Positions 17,275-26,154 of a stretch of 64,000 nucleotides of DNA are shown here, piece after piece. The notes below the pieces were generated by a model. The model saw only the letters and a program-made list of their open reading frames with translations, did not search any database and was not told where the DNA came from. Numbering within the stretch: position 1 is the stretch's first letter; the number at the start of each line of letters is the position of its first letter. Source of the stretch: Nocardioides sp. Soil774 (lineage in GTDB: Bacteria > Actinomycetota > Actinomycetes > Propionibacteriales > Nocardioidaceae); assembly GCF_001428125.1 (NCBI RefSeq), contig NZ_LMSM01000001.1, forward strand, positions 249,306 through 313,305, written 5' to 3'. Made by a program: the position numbers and the translations under genes.

Positions 17275-19560
17275 ATGTCACGTGGTGTCTGGATCCGCTT
17301 CATCCTCGTGCTCGGCCTGCTGGCCGGGTGCGCGGCGCTCGCGATCAACGTCAAGCCCAACCTCGGCCTCGACCTCAAGGGCGGCGCGCAGTTCGTCTTC
17401 CAGGCCGAGGGCACCGACCAGGTCCCGGCCAACGCCGAGAACGTCGACAAGACCCTGCAGGTCCTGCGCGGACGCGTGGACGCGCTCGGTGTCGCGGAGT
17501 CGACCCTGGTCCGCCAGGGCAAGGACCGGATCCTCGTCGAGCTCCCGGGCGTCACCAGCGACAAGCAGGCGCAGGAGGCCGAGGACCGCATCGGCACCAC
17601 CGCCAAGCTGACGATCCACGAGGTGCTCGCCACCGCCGAGGCCGACGCCAAGCCCAGCAAGAAGGGCAACCAGGTCCTCCCCTCCGACCAGGGCGACACC
17701 CTCGAGGTCGGCCCCACCGTCATCCAGGGTGACCAGATCAGCGGCGCCAGCGCCGTGCAGCGCGACCAGAGCGTCGAGTGGGTCGTGGCGATCGACTTCA
17801 GCAGCGAGGGCGGCAAGACGTGGGCCGACATCACCGGCAAGGCCGCCTGCAACCCCACCGGTGACCCCAAGCGCCGCATCGCGATCGTGCTCGACGGCGA
17901 GGTCATCTCCTCGCCCGAGGTCAACCAGGGCATCGGCTGCAACGTCGGCATCCGCGGCGGCGCCACCGACATCACCGGCAACTTCACCGCCACCGACGCC
18001 AAGGACCTCGCCGCGCTCATCGAGGGCGGCGCCCTGCCGCTCGAGCTCAAGGCCATCTCCGACCGCCTCGTCGGCCCCTCGCTGGGTGCCGCGGCGATCA
18101 ACGCCTCCGTCGAGGCCGGCATCATCGGCCTGATCCTCACCGGGCTGTTCATCATCTTCGTCTACCGCCTCGTCGGGCTGATGGCGACCGTCGCGCTGGC
18201 GTCGTACGCCCTGCTGGCGTACGCCCTGCTCGTCGGCCTCGGCTCCACGCTGACGCTGCCCGGTCTCGCCGGCTTCGTGCTCGCCATCGGCATGGCGATC
18301 GACGCCAACGTGCTGGTCTTCGAACGAGCGCGCGAGGAGTACCAGGCCTATCCGTCGGCCGGGCTGCGCCGCGCGCTCGCGGTCGGCTTCAACAAGGCGT
18401 GGAGCGCCATCATCGACTCCAACGTCACCACCCTGCTCGCCGCGGCGCTGCTGTTCTTCCTCGGCTCGGGTCCGATCAAGGGCTTCGGAGTCACCCTGTC
18501 CATCGGTGTCATCGCCTCGATGGTCTCCGCGCTCATCATCGCCCGCGTGCTGTGCGACCTCGCGGTCGCCAACCGGCCGGTCGCCACCCACCCCCGCGTC
18601 AGCGGCCTGAGCCACCTCGGCAAGGTCCGCACCTGGCTGGACCGCAAGAACCCCCAGCTCGTGGCCAAGCGCAAGCTCTGGCTCGGCATCTCGGGCGTGG
18701 CGCTCGTCCTGGCTGCGGCCGGCATCGCGACCCAGGGGCTCCAGCTCGGCGTGGAGTTCACCGGCGGCCGCCAGCTCGACTACTCGGTGAGCAAGACGAT
18801 CAGCGTCGACACCGCGCGCCAGGCCGTCGCGGACGCCGGCTTCCCCGAGGCCGTCGTGCAGACCGCCGACACCGCCGACTTCACCGTGCGCACCGGTTCG
18901 ATCAGCAACGACGAGGAGCAGAAGATCGAGTCGGAGCTGGCCAAGGTCGGCGGCGACGTCACCAAGGTCGACGACCAGACCATCGGCTCCTCGCTCGGCA
19001 AGGAGCTGCGCAACAACGCCCTCATCGCCTTCGGCGTGGCGTTCCTCGCCCAGCTGCTCTACCTCGCGATCCGCTTCAAGTGGACCTTCGGTGTCGCGGC
19101 GGTCCTCGCGATGGCCCACGACGTGATCCTCGTCATCGGTCTCTTCGCGTGGCTCCAGAAGCCCATCGACGGCATCTTCCTGGCCGCGGCGATGACCATC
19201 GTCGGTCTGTCCGTCAACGACACCGTGGTCGTCTTCGACCGCATCCGTGAGCGCTGGTGGGCCTCGAAGCCGACCGACGAGTTCATCGAGGTGGCCAACA
19301 CGGCGGCCGTCGAGACGATCCCGCGCACGGTCAACACCGGCCTCGGCGCGATGTTCATCCTGGCGGCGCTCGCGGTCCTCGGTGGCGACTCGCTGCAGGA
19401 CTTCGCGATCGCGCTGCTCGTCGGCCTCGTCGTCGGCACGTTCTCCTCGGTCTTCGTCGCGACCCCGCTGCTGACCTACATGCAGCCAAGGTTCCCGATG
19501 AGCCGGGCCAAGAAGGAGAGGGTCGTCCGCGCGCCCGAGGACTCCGGCGCGGTCGTCTGA
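17275..19560 (+). CDS. secDF: Fused protein-export membrane protein SecDF
   Basis: 761 aa; an ATG 9 nt upstream is possible but sits 1 nt from the Shine-Dalgarno GGGAG. SecD half: first TM at residues 5-24, LGLDLKGGAQFVF, a periplasmic P1-type head and six TM helices. SecF half begins near residue 460 with GVEFTGGRQLDYSV and ends with VNDTVVVFDRIRERW and more TM helices. SecDF uses the proton gradient to drive late steps of Sec export. Here the two subunits are one polypeptide and lie away from yajC and ruvABC. Confidence 0.9.
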   Translation: MSRGVWIRFILVLGLLAGCAALAINVKPNLGLDLKGGAQFVFQAEGTDQVPANAENVDKTLQVLRGRVDALGVAESTLVRQGKDRILVELPGVTSDKQAQEAEDRIGTTAKLTIHEVLATAEADAKPSKKGNQVLPSDQGDTLEVGPTVIQGDQISGASAVQRDQSVEWVVAIDFSSEGGKTWADITGKAACNPTGDPKRRIAIVLDGEVISSPEVNQGIGCNVGIRGGATDITGNFTATDAKDLAALIEGGALPLELKAISDRLVGPSLGAAAINASVEAGIIGLILTGLFIIFVYRLVGLMATVALASYALLAYALLVGLGSTLTLPGLAGFVLAIGMAIDANVLVFERAREEYQAYPSAGLRRALAVGFNKAWSAIIDSNVTTLLAAALLFFLGSGPIKGFGVTLSIGVIASMVSALIIARVLCDLAVANRPVATHPRVSGLSHLGKVRTWLDRKNPQLVAKRKLWLGISGVALVLAAAGIATQGLQLGVEFTGGRQLDYSVSKTISVDTARQAVADAGFPEAVVQTADTADFTVRTGSISNDEEQKIESELAKVGGDVTKVDDQTIGSSLGKELRNNALIAFGVAFLAQLLYLAIRFKWTFGVAAVLAMAHDVILVIGLFAWLQKPIDGIFLAAAMTIVGLSVNDTVVVFDRIRERWWASKPTDEFIEVANTAAVETIPRTVNTGLGAMFILAALAVLGGDSLQDFAIALLVGLVVGTFSSVFVATPLLTYMQPRFPMSRAKKERVVRAPEDSGAVV

Positions 19561-19586
19561 CCGGTTCGGCCTCTCGTCGCTCTCGC

Positions 19587-19616
19587 GGGAAGTCCCCGGA
19601 TATCCGGGGACTTCCC
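19587..19616. repeat. Palindromic repeat, copy 3
   Basis: A perfect 30-nt palindrome with the CCCCGGATATCCGGGG core, just after secDF. The second stem-loop of the family is weak here. Could terminate secDF transcription. Confidence 0.75.
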
Positions 19617-19728
19617 CGCTTGTCACACCAGATCTCGGCGGACAACCGGGAGACTCGGGTGCGAAGCTCGGCCTCAGCGCACCCGCTGCGTCCCCGGCGC
19701 ACCTTCGCGAGCCGCGTAGGCTGGGCGC

Positions 19729-19860
19729 ATGCTGTGGTTCCTGCTGATCGTCGTCATCGGCGTCGTCGCCTACAAGTACCGCGTCAAGCTCCTGGCCCGG
19801 CTTCTCGGCCAGCCCGAGCGGCGCATCGAGCGCCAGATCGGCCGCAAGAAGAACTACTGA
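19729..19860 (+). CDS. 43-residue single-pass membrane protein
   Basis: Starts MLWFLLIVVIGVVAYKYRV: one hydrophobic helix followed by a highly basic tail ending GRKKNY. TAGGCT at 19717-19722 lies 6 nt before the ATG. The strong membrane/basic pattern, promoter-like box and position between secDF and dinG support a real small gene. Function unknown. Confidence 0.6.
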   Translation: MLWFLLIVVIGVVAYKYRVKLLARLLGQPERRIERQIGRKKNY

Positions 19861-19917
19861 GCAGCGACTGTGGATGGCGTACGACGACGTGTCGGCGCCG
19901 CCCCGTAAGGTTCTCTG

Positions 19918-21918
19918 GTGCCTGAGACCGACCTTGCCCCCGCCCCCGTGATCGCGGCGCTGGAGCAGGCGGTCAGCGCCCTCGGCGGGCAGCAGCGCGA
20001 CGGCCAGGTCCAGATGGCCTCCGAGGTCGCCGAGGCGATGAGCGAGGGCCGCCACCTGCTCGTGCAGGCCGGCACCGGCACCGGCAAGTCGCTGGGATAC
20101 CTCGTGCCCGCGATGCTCCACGACAAGCGCGTCGTCGTCGCCACCGCGACCCTGGCGCTGCAGCACCAGCTCGTCGAGCGCGACCTGCCCCGGCTCGTCG
20201 AGGCGGTCAAGGACGTGCGCGGCATCGACACGTCGTACGCCGTGCTCAAGGGGCGCTCCAACTACGCATGTCTGCACCGCATCCGTGCCGGCGTGCCCGA
20301 CGACCAGGGCGCCCTGGTAGACGTGCCGACCGGGTCGATGGCCGAGAAGGTGCTGGAGCTGCGCACGTGGGCGGAGGAGGAGACCGAGGCCGGCGGTAGC
20401 GGCGAGCGCGACAACGCCCCGCGCCACACCGACCGCGAGTGGCGTCAGGTCTCGGTCAACCACCGCGAGTGCCTCGGTGCCTCGAAGTGCCCGTTCGGCG
20501 CGGAGTGCTTCGCCGAGCTGGCCAAGGAGAAGGCCCAGCGCAGCCACCTCGTGGTCACCAACCACTCCCTCCTCGCGATCGACGCGATCGAGGACGTGCC
20601 GATGATCCCCGACTACGACACGGTCGTGATCGACGAGGCCCACGAGCTCGTCCAGCGCGTCACCCAGGCCGCCACCGACGAGCTCGGGGTCTCCGACATC
20701 GAGCGCGCCGCGCGCCGGGCGGGTCGCTGGACCGACGGTGACAGCGACCCGGCCGGCGACCTCGAGGATGCGGCCGGGCAGCTGGCCGAGGCCATCGAGG
20801 CCACCGCCCCCGGACGCATCGACCAGATGTCGACCCAGCTCTCGGATGCCCTCGTGCTGGTGCGCGACGCGGCCCGCGCCTGCCTGTCGGCCTTCCCGCG
20901 CGAGTCCGGCGGCGAGGGGGAGGGTGACGCCGGGCGCACCCAGGCCAAGGGCATGGTGCAGGAGGTCTTCGTCAACGCCGAGCGGATGGCGGCCGGCTCG
21001 CAGGCAGACGTGCTGTGGCTGGGCGAGGCCCGCGACCGCTTTCCGGCACGGTTGCACGTGGCACCGCTGCAGGTGTGGGGCCCGATGCGCGACAAGCTGC
21101 TCACCGACAAGACGGTGGTCTTCACCAGCGCGACGCTGATGCTGGGCGGCGAGTTCGGCGCGGTCGCCACGTCGCTGGGCCTCAAGCCCACCGAGCGCAT
21201 CGGCTCGCTGGTCGCCCCGTCAGGCGACGACACGGCGCTGCCGTGGAAGGGCCTGGACGTCGGGTCGCCGTTCGACTACGGCCAGCAGTCCATCCTCTAC
21301 GTCGCCCGCCACCTGCCGCAGCCCGGCCGCGACGGCCTCGCACCGGCCCACCTCGACGAGATCTGCGACCTCATCGACGCACTCGACGGCCGCACCCTCG
21401 GCCTCTTCTCCAGCCGCCGCGCGGCGGAGACCGCCGCCGAGGCCGTACGAGCCCGGCTGCCGCACCTGACCACCCTCGCGCAGGGTGACGCGCAGCTGCC
21501 CGAGCTGGCCAAGCAGTTCGTCGAGGACCCGCACACCTGCCTGTTCGGCACGCTCTCGCTGTGGCAGGGCCTCGACGTCCCCGGCGACACCTGCCAGCTG
21601 GTCATCATCGACCGCATCCCCTTCCCGCGCCCCGACGACCCGCTGATGTCGGCGCGCGCGAAGGCCGCCGACGACCGCGGCGGCAACGGCTTCATGGAGG
21701 TCTCGGCGACGCACGCCGCGCTGCTGATGGCGCAGGGCGCGGGCCGCCTGATCCGCACGACCTCCGACCGCGGCATCGTCGCCGTGCTCGACCCACGCCT
21801 GGAGACCGCGCGCTACGGCCGGTTCCTCAAGGCGTCGCTGCCCCCGATGTGGTCGACGACCGACCCGGCGCTCGTGCGCCAGGCGCTGAGCAGGCTGGGT
21901 CAGGCGAAGGTCACGTAG
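19918..21918 (+). CDS. dinG: DinG-like ATP-dependent DNA helicase
   Basis: 666 aa XPD/DinG superfamily 2 helicase, GTG start. Walker A AGTGTGKSLGYLVP, DEAH box VIDEAHEL, and an Fe-S cluster site formed by NYACLHR plus CLGASKCPFGAEC. The C-terminal part has WQGLDVPGDTCQLV and GAGRLIRTTSDRG (motif VI). Likely unwinds damaged DNA, R-loops or other blocked structures. TAAGGT (19906-19911) lies 6 nt before the start. The 3' end overlaps the convergent next gene by 19 nt. Confidence 0.92.
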   Translation: MPETDLAPAPVIAALEQAVSALGGQQRDGQVQMASEVAEAMSEGRHLLVQAGTGTGKSLGYLVPAMLHDKRVVVATATLALQHQLVERDLPRLVEAVKDVRGIDTSYAVLKGRSNYACLHRIRAGVPDDQGALVDVPTGSMAEKVLELRTWAEEETEAGGSGERDNAPRHTDREWRQVSVNHRECLGASKCPFGAECFAELAKEKAQRSHLVVTNHSLLAIDAIEDVPMIPDYDTVVIDEAHELVQRVTQAATDELGVSDIERAARRAGRWTDGDSDPAGDLEDAAGQLAEAIEATAPGRIDQMSTQLSDALVLVRDAARACLSAFPRESGGEGEGDAGRTQAKGMVQEVFVNAERMAAGSQADVLWLGEARDRFPARLHVAPLQVWGPMRDKLLTDKTVVFTSATLMLGGEFGAVATSLGLKPTERIGSLVAPSGDDTALPWKGLDVGSPFDYGQQSILYVARHLPQPGRDGLAPAHLDEICDLIDALDGRTLGLFSSRRAAETAAEAVRARLPHLTTLAQGDAQLPELAKQFVEDPHTCLFGTLSLWQGLDVPGDTCQLVIIDRIPFPRPDDPLMSARAKAADDRGGNGFMEVSATHAALLMAQGAGRLIRTTSDRGIVAVLDPRLETARYGRFLKASLPPMWSTTDPALVRQALSRLGQAKVT

Positions 21919-22319
21919 AACAGCACGGCGAGGACGACCACCAGCGCCACCATCACCACCACCCGCACCCGCTCGCTGTCCCGCTCGGGTGCGGTTGCGT
22001 CGAGGTCGGTGATGACGCCCGGCGCCACCGTCGCGGACGTGGGCTCGCGCCCGGGCGTGGACTCGGCCGCCTCCGGCCGTACGCCGCCCCGCCGGTCCAG
22101 CTCGGCCACCACCTCGTCGAGCCAGTCGTCGACCGCCGTCATGTCGTAGCCGCCGCGGCGCACGGGGGTGAAGCGCAGCGACTCGAGGTCGTGGCGCCCG
22201 ATGCGGGGCTCGGGGAGAGAGAGGTTCTCCATCACCATCTCCACGGCCAGGTCGACCTGCTCGGCGTCGTACGCCTCCCGCCACCGCACCACCGGGAAGG
22301 TCGGCCGCTCGACGCTCAC
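21900..22319 (-). CDS. DivIVA-like domain protein with C-terminal membrane anchor
   Basis: 139 aa, GTG start overlapping the sulfotransferase stop by 4 nt. Residues 1-75 hold two short DivIVA-domain-like motifs (FPVVRWREAYDAEQVDLAV; RFTPVRRGGYDMTAVDDWLDEV). A Pro/Thr-rich acidic linker follows, then one C-terminal TM helix (VVVMVALVVVLAVLFYVTF), so it is a tail-anchored cytoplasmic protein. Related proteins in actinobacteria may mark the pole or septum, but no role is proven here. Confidence 0.7.
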   Translation of the reverse strand: MSVERPTFPVVRWREAYDAEQVDLAVEMVMENLSLPEPRIGRHDLESLRFTPVRRGGYDMTAVDDWLDEVVAELDRRGGVRPEAAESTPGREPTSATVAPGVITDLDATAPERDSERVRVVVMVALVVVLAVLFYVTFA

Positions 22320-23050
22320 CGGGTCGGCACCTCGTAGCCGAAGAGCTGGTAGTCGCGGCGATACATCTGCGCCACCAGCTCGCGCAGCTCGTCGGAGACG
22401 TCGCGGTCGCGCCCACCGGGCGCGGTCTGGTTCTGCGGCCGCGTCGGCACGGCGGGGGCGCCGACGCGCTCGCACACCTCGGCGAAGTCGCGGTCGAAGG
22501 TCTCCAGCCGGCCGACGAAGTCCACCCGGTTGAGGTCGATCATCCGGCTCTGCAGCGTGAGGTGCTGGTCGGTGCCCGGCACCGCCGCGAGGTCGTGGCC
22601 GGCGGTCCAGCGCGCGAACTCCTCGACGCGCTGCATCCGCTCGTGGGTCGCGGGGTCGAAGTCGTAGTAGTTGTGGTCGACGACCTTGTCGTGCCACGCC
22701 GAGACGAACCGGTCGAGCGGGTCGCGCACGAACGCGAAGGTGAAGTAGTCGGCGTACGACGCCAGGGGGTAGCGCACCCGCATGGCGTGGTCGACGTCGA
22801 GGCTCACGCCGTGGCTCTCGCAGTGGTGGCGGATGGTGCGGGTCGCGACCTTGGCCACGCGGTACCAGACGAACCGGTGGCTGTGGCTGATCGTGAGGTT
22901 GTACGCCAACGGGCTGAGCCAGGCGGACTGCTCACCCGCCACGGCCAACCCGTCGAGCACGGCCTGGCCCTCGGGCGTCAGACGACGTCGGTTGCCCGGA
23001 CGTGTGCGGAACACCTCCGGCGAGGGGGCGTCTTGGGCGGTGGATGACAT
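22316..23050 (-). CDS. Sulfotransferase family protein (Sulfotransfer_2 type)
   Basis: 244 aa soluble protein. The 5'-phosphosulfate-binding motif is KVATRTIRHHC and the 3'-phosphate motif is FVRDPLDRFVSAW. These bind PAPS, and the enzyme should transfer sulfate to a carbohydrate or lipid hydroxyl. Family related to HNK-1/chondroitin sulfotransferases. Coupled to the downstream DivIVA-like gene. TAGCCT on the minus strand (23058-23063) lies 7 nt before the ATG. Confidence 0.82.
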   Translation of the reverse strand: MSSTAQDAPSPEVFRTRPGNRRRLTPEGQAVLDGLAVAGEQSAWLSPLAYNLTISHSHRFVWYRVAKVATRTIRHHCESHGVSLDVDHAMRVRYPLASYADYFTFAFVRDPLDRFVSAWHDKVVDHNYYDFDPATHERMQRVEEFARWTAGHDLAAVPGTDQHLTLQSRMIDLNRVDFVGRLETFDRDFAEVCERVGAPAVPTRPQNQTAPGGRDRDVSDELRELVAQMYRRDYQLFGYEVPTR

Positions 23051-23068
23051 CGGCGCGAGGCTACCGCC

Positions 23069-24295
23069 TCAGCCGAGCGGGATGCGGCCCCGCAGCGTCT
23101 CGGGGTCGGCGACCGGCTCCTTCGCGGTCTCGGCGATCAGCTCGCGGGCCGCGTCGACGCTGTCCCACACGTTCCACAGCAGCACGCCGCGGACCTGGCC
23201 GGAGGCGAGGTAGTAGACGACGCCGGTGCCGATCTCGCCGTCCTTCCAGTCCTCGACCATGTCGAGGGAGCTCTTCGTCTCGCCGATCGCCTCGTAGCCG
23301 TGGTCGAGGATGTCGGACCAGAAGAAGGGCGTGTAGTCGTAGGTGTCGTCCGAGCCGGCCATCGCCTTGCCGGCGAGCTCACCGGACTTCTCGGCGTGGT
23401 CGACGTGCTCGACGCGGCGGCGCCCGAGCAGGACGTCGGGGTAGAGCGCGACGTCGCCGGCGGCGTACACGTCCTCGGCGCTGGTGCGCAGGTGCTCGTC
23501 GACCACGATGCCGTTGTCGACCTCGAGGCCCGCGGCCTCCGCGAGTCCGGTGCGCGGCAGCACGCCGACGCCGACCACGGCCGCGTCGGCGACGATGTCG
23601 GTGCCGTCGGCGAGCCTGATCCGTACGCCGTCGCCGGTCTCCTCGCCGCGCTCGACCGAGCCGTGCACGATCGTGACGCCGCGGTCGGCGAAGTCCTTGG
23701 TCAGGGTGGCCGCGAGCGCGCGCGGGAACATCTGCTCCTGCACGTCCTCGAGGTCGAGGACGAGGGTGACCTGCACGTCGTTCTGCACGAGCGCGGAGGT
23801 GATCTCGGAGCCGATGTAGCCGCCACCGACGACGGCCACGTGGCTGCCCGGGGCGGCGACCGCGCGCAGGCGCTGGTAGTCGGCCGCGGTGCGGTAGTAG
23901 ACGACCCGGGCGCTGGGGGCGAGCGAGAGCTGGCGCGGCTCGGCGCCGGTGGCGAGCAGGAGCTTGCCGTAGGAGACGGCGGTGCCGTCCGCGAGGCGTA
24001 CGACGTGCGCGTCGGGGTCGATCGCGGTCACGGTCGTGTCGGTCACCAGGTCGACGGCGTCGTCGTCGTCGAGGTCACCGGCCAGCGAGCTGCCCTCGAG
24101 GGTCGCGTCGTCCTTGAGCCACAGGTCCTTCGACAGCGCCGGACGGTAGACCGGCTTGTCGGGCTCGGACCCCAGCACCGCGACGGTGCCGCTGCTGTCC
24201 TCCGAGCGGATGCCCTTCACGGCGCTGGCGGCCGCGACACCCCCGCCGACGATGACGTAGTCGTAGGACTCTTTGATCTGGCTCATGTCAGTCAT
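23069..24295 (-). CDS. FAD/NAD(P)-dependent oxidoreductase, ferredoxin-reductase type
   Basis: 408 aa. FAD-binding motif VIVGGGVAAASAVKGIR at the N-terminus, NAD(P)-binding GGGYIGSE near residue 160, and the YAAGDVA motif that contacts FAD. The overall pattern resembles rubredoxin/ferredoxin reductases and AIF-like proteins of monooxygenase systems. No ferredoxin or P450 gene is adjacent, so the partner is unknown. The ATG has GGGGGA just upstream, supplied by the repeat that follows. Confidence 0.85.
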   Translation of the reverse strand: MTDMSQIKESYDYVIVGGGVAAASAVKGIRSEDSSGTVAVLGSEPDKPVYRPALSKDLWLKDDATLEGSSLAGDLDDDDAVDLVTDTTVTAIDPDAHVVRLADGTAVSYGKLLLATGAEPRQLSLAPSARVVYYRTAADYQRLRAVAAPGSHVAVVGGGYIGSEITSALVQNDVQVTLVLDLEDVQEQMFPRALAATLTKDFADRGVTIVHGSVERGEETGDGVRIRLADGTDIVADAAVVGVGVLPRTGLAEAAGLEVDNGIVVDEHLRTSAEDVYAAGDVALYPDVLLGRRRVEHVDHAEKSGELAGKAMAGSDDTYDYTPFFWSDILDHGYEAIGETKSSLDMVEDWKDGEIGTGVVYYLASGQVRGVLLWNVWDSVDAARELIAETAKEPVADPETLRGRIPLG

Positions 24296-24381
24296 CGTCC
24301 CCCATCGCTGGTTGAGGAGGGTCGGTCATCGTCCCCCTCGCTGGTTGAGGAGGTCGCGCAGCGACCGTCACGAGACCCCGG
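24296..24381. repeat. CTGGTTGAGGAG repeat, two units
   Basis: Two head-to-tail copies of GTCATCGTCCCCC..CGCTGGTTGAGGAG begin at about 24292 and 24326; the second continues to GTCACGAGACC (24339-24377). The element fills the gap between lexA and the FAD oxidoreductase. The same family occurs inverted at 35094-35189 and inside nrdJ. Confidence 0.7.
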
Positions 24382-25104
24382 TCAGAGGCTGCGCAGCACC
24401 GCCGTCACGACCCCGAGGATCGTGGCGTTGTCGCCCGGGATCGGGTCGTAGGCGTCGTTGTGGGGGAGCAGCCACACGTGGCCGTCCTTGCGCTGGAACG
24501 TCTTGACGGTCGCCTCGCCGTCGATCATCGCGGCCACGATCTGCCCGTTGGTCGCGGTCTGCTCCTGGCGGATCACGACGTAGTCGCCGTTGCAGATGGC
24601 CGCGTCGACCATCGAGTCACCGGAGACCTCGAGCAGGAAGAGGGTGCCCTCGCCCACGAGCTGCTTGGGCAGCGGGAAGACGTCGGTGACCTGCTCCTCG
24701 GCGAGGATCGGGCCACCGGCGGCGATGCGGCCGACGACGGGGATGTTGACCGCGGTGGGGGAGATGTCGCCGATGCCGGTCTCGTCGACGCTCGACTCCT
24801 CGCCGCTGGAGATGGAGCGGCGCGCGGCCATCACCTCGGGCAGGAACACCTCGAGGGCGCGCGGGCGGTTGGGGTCGCGCTTGAGGAACCCCTTGTTCTC
24901 CAGCACCCGCAGCTGGTGGGCCACGCTGGAGGAGGAGGTCAGCCCGACGGCCTGGCCGATCTCGCGCATGCTCGGCGGGTAGCCCTTGGTCTCGATCGAG
25001 TCCTTGATGGTGGCGAGCACCCGCTGCTGGCGCGGCGTCAGGCCGGTGGCGTCCGGGGGCCCGTCGGGCATCTCGATGACGTTCTTGTCCTCTGACCTGG
25101 CCAT
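24382..25104 (-). CDS. lexA: SOS repressor LexA
   Basis: 240 aa. The winged-helix DNA-binding domain covers residues 22-90 ([27 protein letters not shown]). The self-cleavage bond is Ala129-Gly130, with catalytic Ser164 (GDSM) and Lys201 (ATVKTF). RecA filaments trigger cleavage and induce the SOS regulon. A LexA box lies in its own promoter, and further boxes precede the SDR, LysM and HNH genes of this window. Confidence 0.96.
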   Translation of the reverse strand: MARSEDKNVIEMPDGPPDATGLTPRQQRVLATIKDSIETKGYPPSMREIGQAVGLTSSSSVAHQLRVLENKGFLKRDPNRPRALEVFLPEVMAARRSISSGEESSVDETGIGDISPTAVNIPVVGRIAAGGPILAEEQVTDVFPLPKQLVGEGTLFLLEVSGDSMVDAAICNGDYVVIRQEQTATNGQIVAAMIDGEATVKTFQRKDGHVWLLPHNDAYDPIPGDNATILGVVTAVLRSL

Positions 25105-25166
25105 CTCGTGTGAACCTCTCGACGCGGGTGCCCCCTCGGCGGGCGAGCCGGGCGGCTGGTGGGATC

Positions 25167-25196
25167 ACCGTAGCCGTCCCGGGGCCCGTGGATCAA
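25167..25196 (-). promoter_or_regulatory. lexA promoter
   Basis: On the minus strand TTGATC (25191-25196) and TACGGT (25167-25172) are spaced 18 nt apart. The -35 overlaps the LexA box at 25194-25207, as expected for autoregulation. Confidence 0.5.
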
Positions 25197-25207
25197 ACAC
25201 CTGTTCG
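25194..25207. promoter_or_regulatory. LexA (SOS) box shared by lexA and the divergent SDR gene
   Basis: CAAAC-ACCT-GTTCG matches 9 of 10 arm positions of CGAAC-N4-GTTCG. It overlaps the lexA -35 and the expected -35 of the plus-strand gene starting at 25235. Confidence 0.7.
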
Positions 25208-25234
25208 AAGCAGCGTGTCGCTAGCCTGCCGCGC

Positions 25235-26032
25235 ATGACGACTGCCTCGCTGACGACTTCCTGCGTGGTGACGGGCGGCGCGCGCGGCATCGGGCGCGGG
25301 ATCGCCGAGCAGCTGGTCGCGCGCGGGCACAAGGTGGTGGTCGGCGACCTCGACGCCGATGCCGCTGCGGCCACCGCCGCCGAGCTCGGCGCGGCCGCGG
25401 GCCTCGCCATGGACGTACGCGATCCCGACTCCCACCGCGCCGTCGCCGCGGAGGCCGCGCGCCTCGGGCGGCTCGTGGCGTGGTTCAACAACGCCGGCGT
25501 GGGCGACGACGGCACGCTCGCCGCGCTCTCGGACGAGCAGGTGCGCCGGCTGGTGGAGGTCAACCTCCTCGGCGCGATGTGGGGCACCCGCGCCGCGCTC
25601 GACGCCTTCGGCGCGCAGGGCGGCGACGTCGTCAACATCGCCTCGCTCGCAGGCCTCGGGCCGGTGCCGGGCTACAGCGTGTACGCCGCCACCAAGGCCG
25701 GCGTGGTCTCGCTCAGCGCGTCGGTCAACGCCGAGACCCCGCGCCGGGTGCGGGTCCACGCCCTGTGCCCCGACGGCGCCGACACCGCGATGCTCGCCGC
25801 GCAGGACCCCAGCGGCCTCGGCTCGCAGCTGGTGCACTCCGGCGGACCCATCCTCACCGTCGAGCAGGTCGCCACGGCCGCTGTCGACCTCGTCGGCTCA
25901 CGCCGGGTGGTGCGCTCGTTGCCGACCTGGCGCGGGGGAGTCGTGCGTACGTCGGCGCTGGCCCCGGGCGTCATGCAGCACGCCGCAGGGCTCTTCGCTG
26001 CCCAGGGCCGGCGGGCGCTGCGCAAGCGCTGA
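25235..26032 (+). CDS. Short-chain dehydrogenase/reductase
   Basis: 265 aa classical SDR: TGGARGIG cofactor motif, NNAG, active-site Ser in IASLAG and YAATK (Tyr-x3-Lys). The C-terminal ~60 residues are basic and hydrophobic (PTWRGGVVRTSALAPG, GRRALRKR), as in membrane-associated SDRs; the substrate is unknown. TAGCCT (25222-25227) lies 7 nt before the ATG, and the LexA box covers its -35 region, so SOS control is likely. It separates lexA from the LysM gene, which are adjacent in Mycobacterium. Confidence 0.85.
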   Translation: MTTASLTTSCVVTGGARGIGRGIAEQLVARGHKVVVGDLDADAAAATAAELGAAAGLAMDVRDPDSHRAVAAEAARLGRLVAWFNNAGVGDDGTLAALSDEQVRRLVEVNLLGAMWGTRAALDAFGAQGGDVVNIASLAGLGPVPGYSVYAATKAGVVSLSASVNAETPRRVRVHALCPDGADTAMLAAQDPSGLGSQLVHSGGPILTVEQVATAAVDLVGSRRVVRSLPTWRGGVVRTSALAPGVMQHAAGLFAAQGRRALRKR

Positions 26033-26072
26033 GCCTCTCGTGGGGACGGGCGCTGGGGCGCCCAATCGCGGT

Positions 26073-26154
26073 CGAACATTTGTTCGTGCCGGTGCTTGAC
26101 GCCTTCGAACACGTGCTCTAACGTCGTACACCTGTTCGATCGAACGTCTGATCG
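26073..26154 (+). promoter_or_regulatory. Promoter with a cluster of four LexA-like boxes
   Basis: Box 1 (26073-26086) is a perfect CGAAC-N4-GTTCG. Boxes at 26106-26119, 26125-26138 and 26141-26154 match 8, 9 and 9 of 10 arm positions. A promoter TTGACG (26096-26101) with TAACGT (26119-26124), spacer 17 nt, is embedded so that box 2 fills the spacer. It drives the LysM gene at 26249 through a ~118-nt leader. Confidence 0.75.

Noticed and set aside
17278-21057. A minus-strand open frame of about 1,259 codons
   Set aside because: Antisense to secDF and dinG; repeated charged composition with no family motif.
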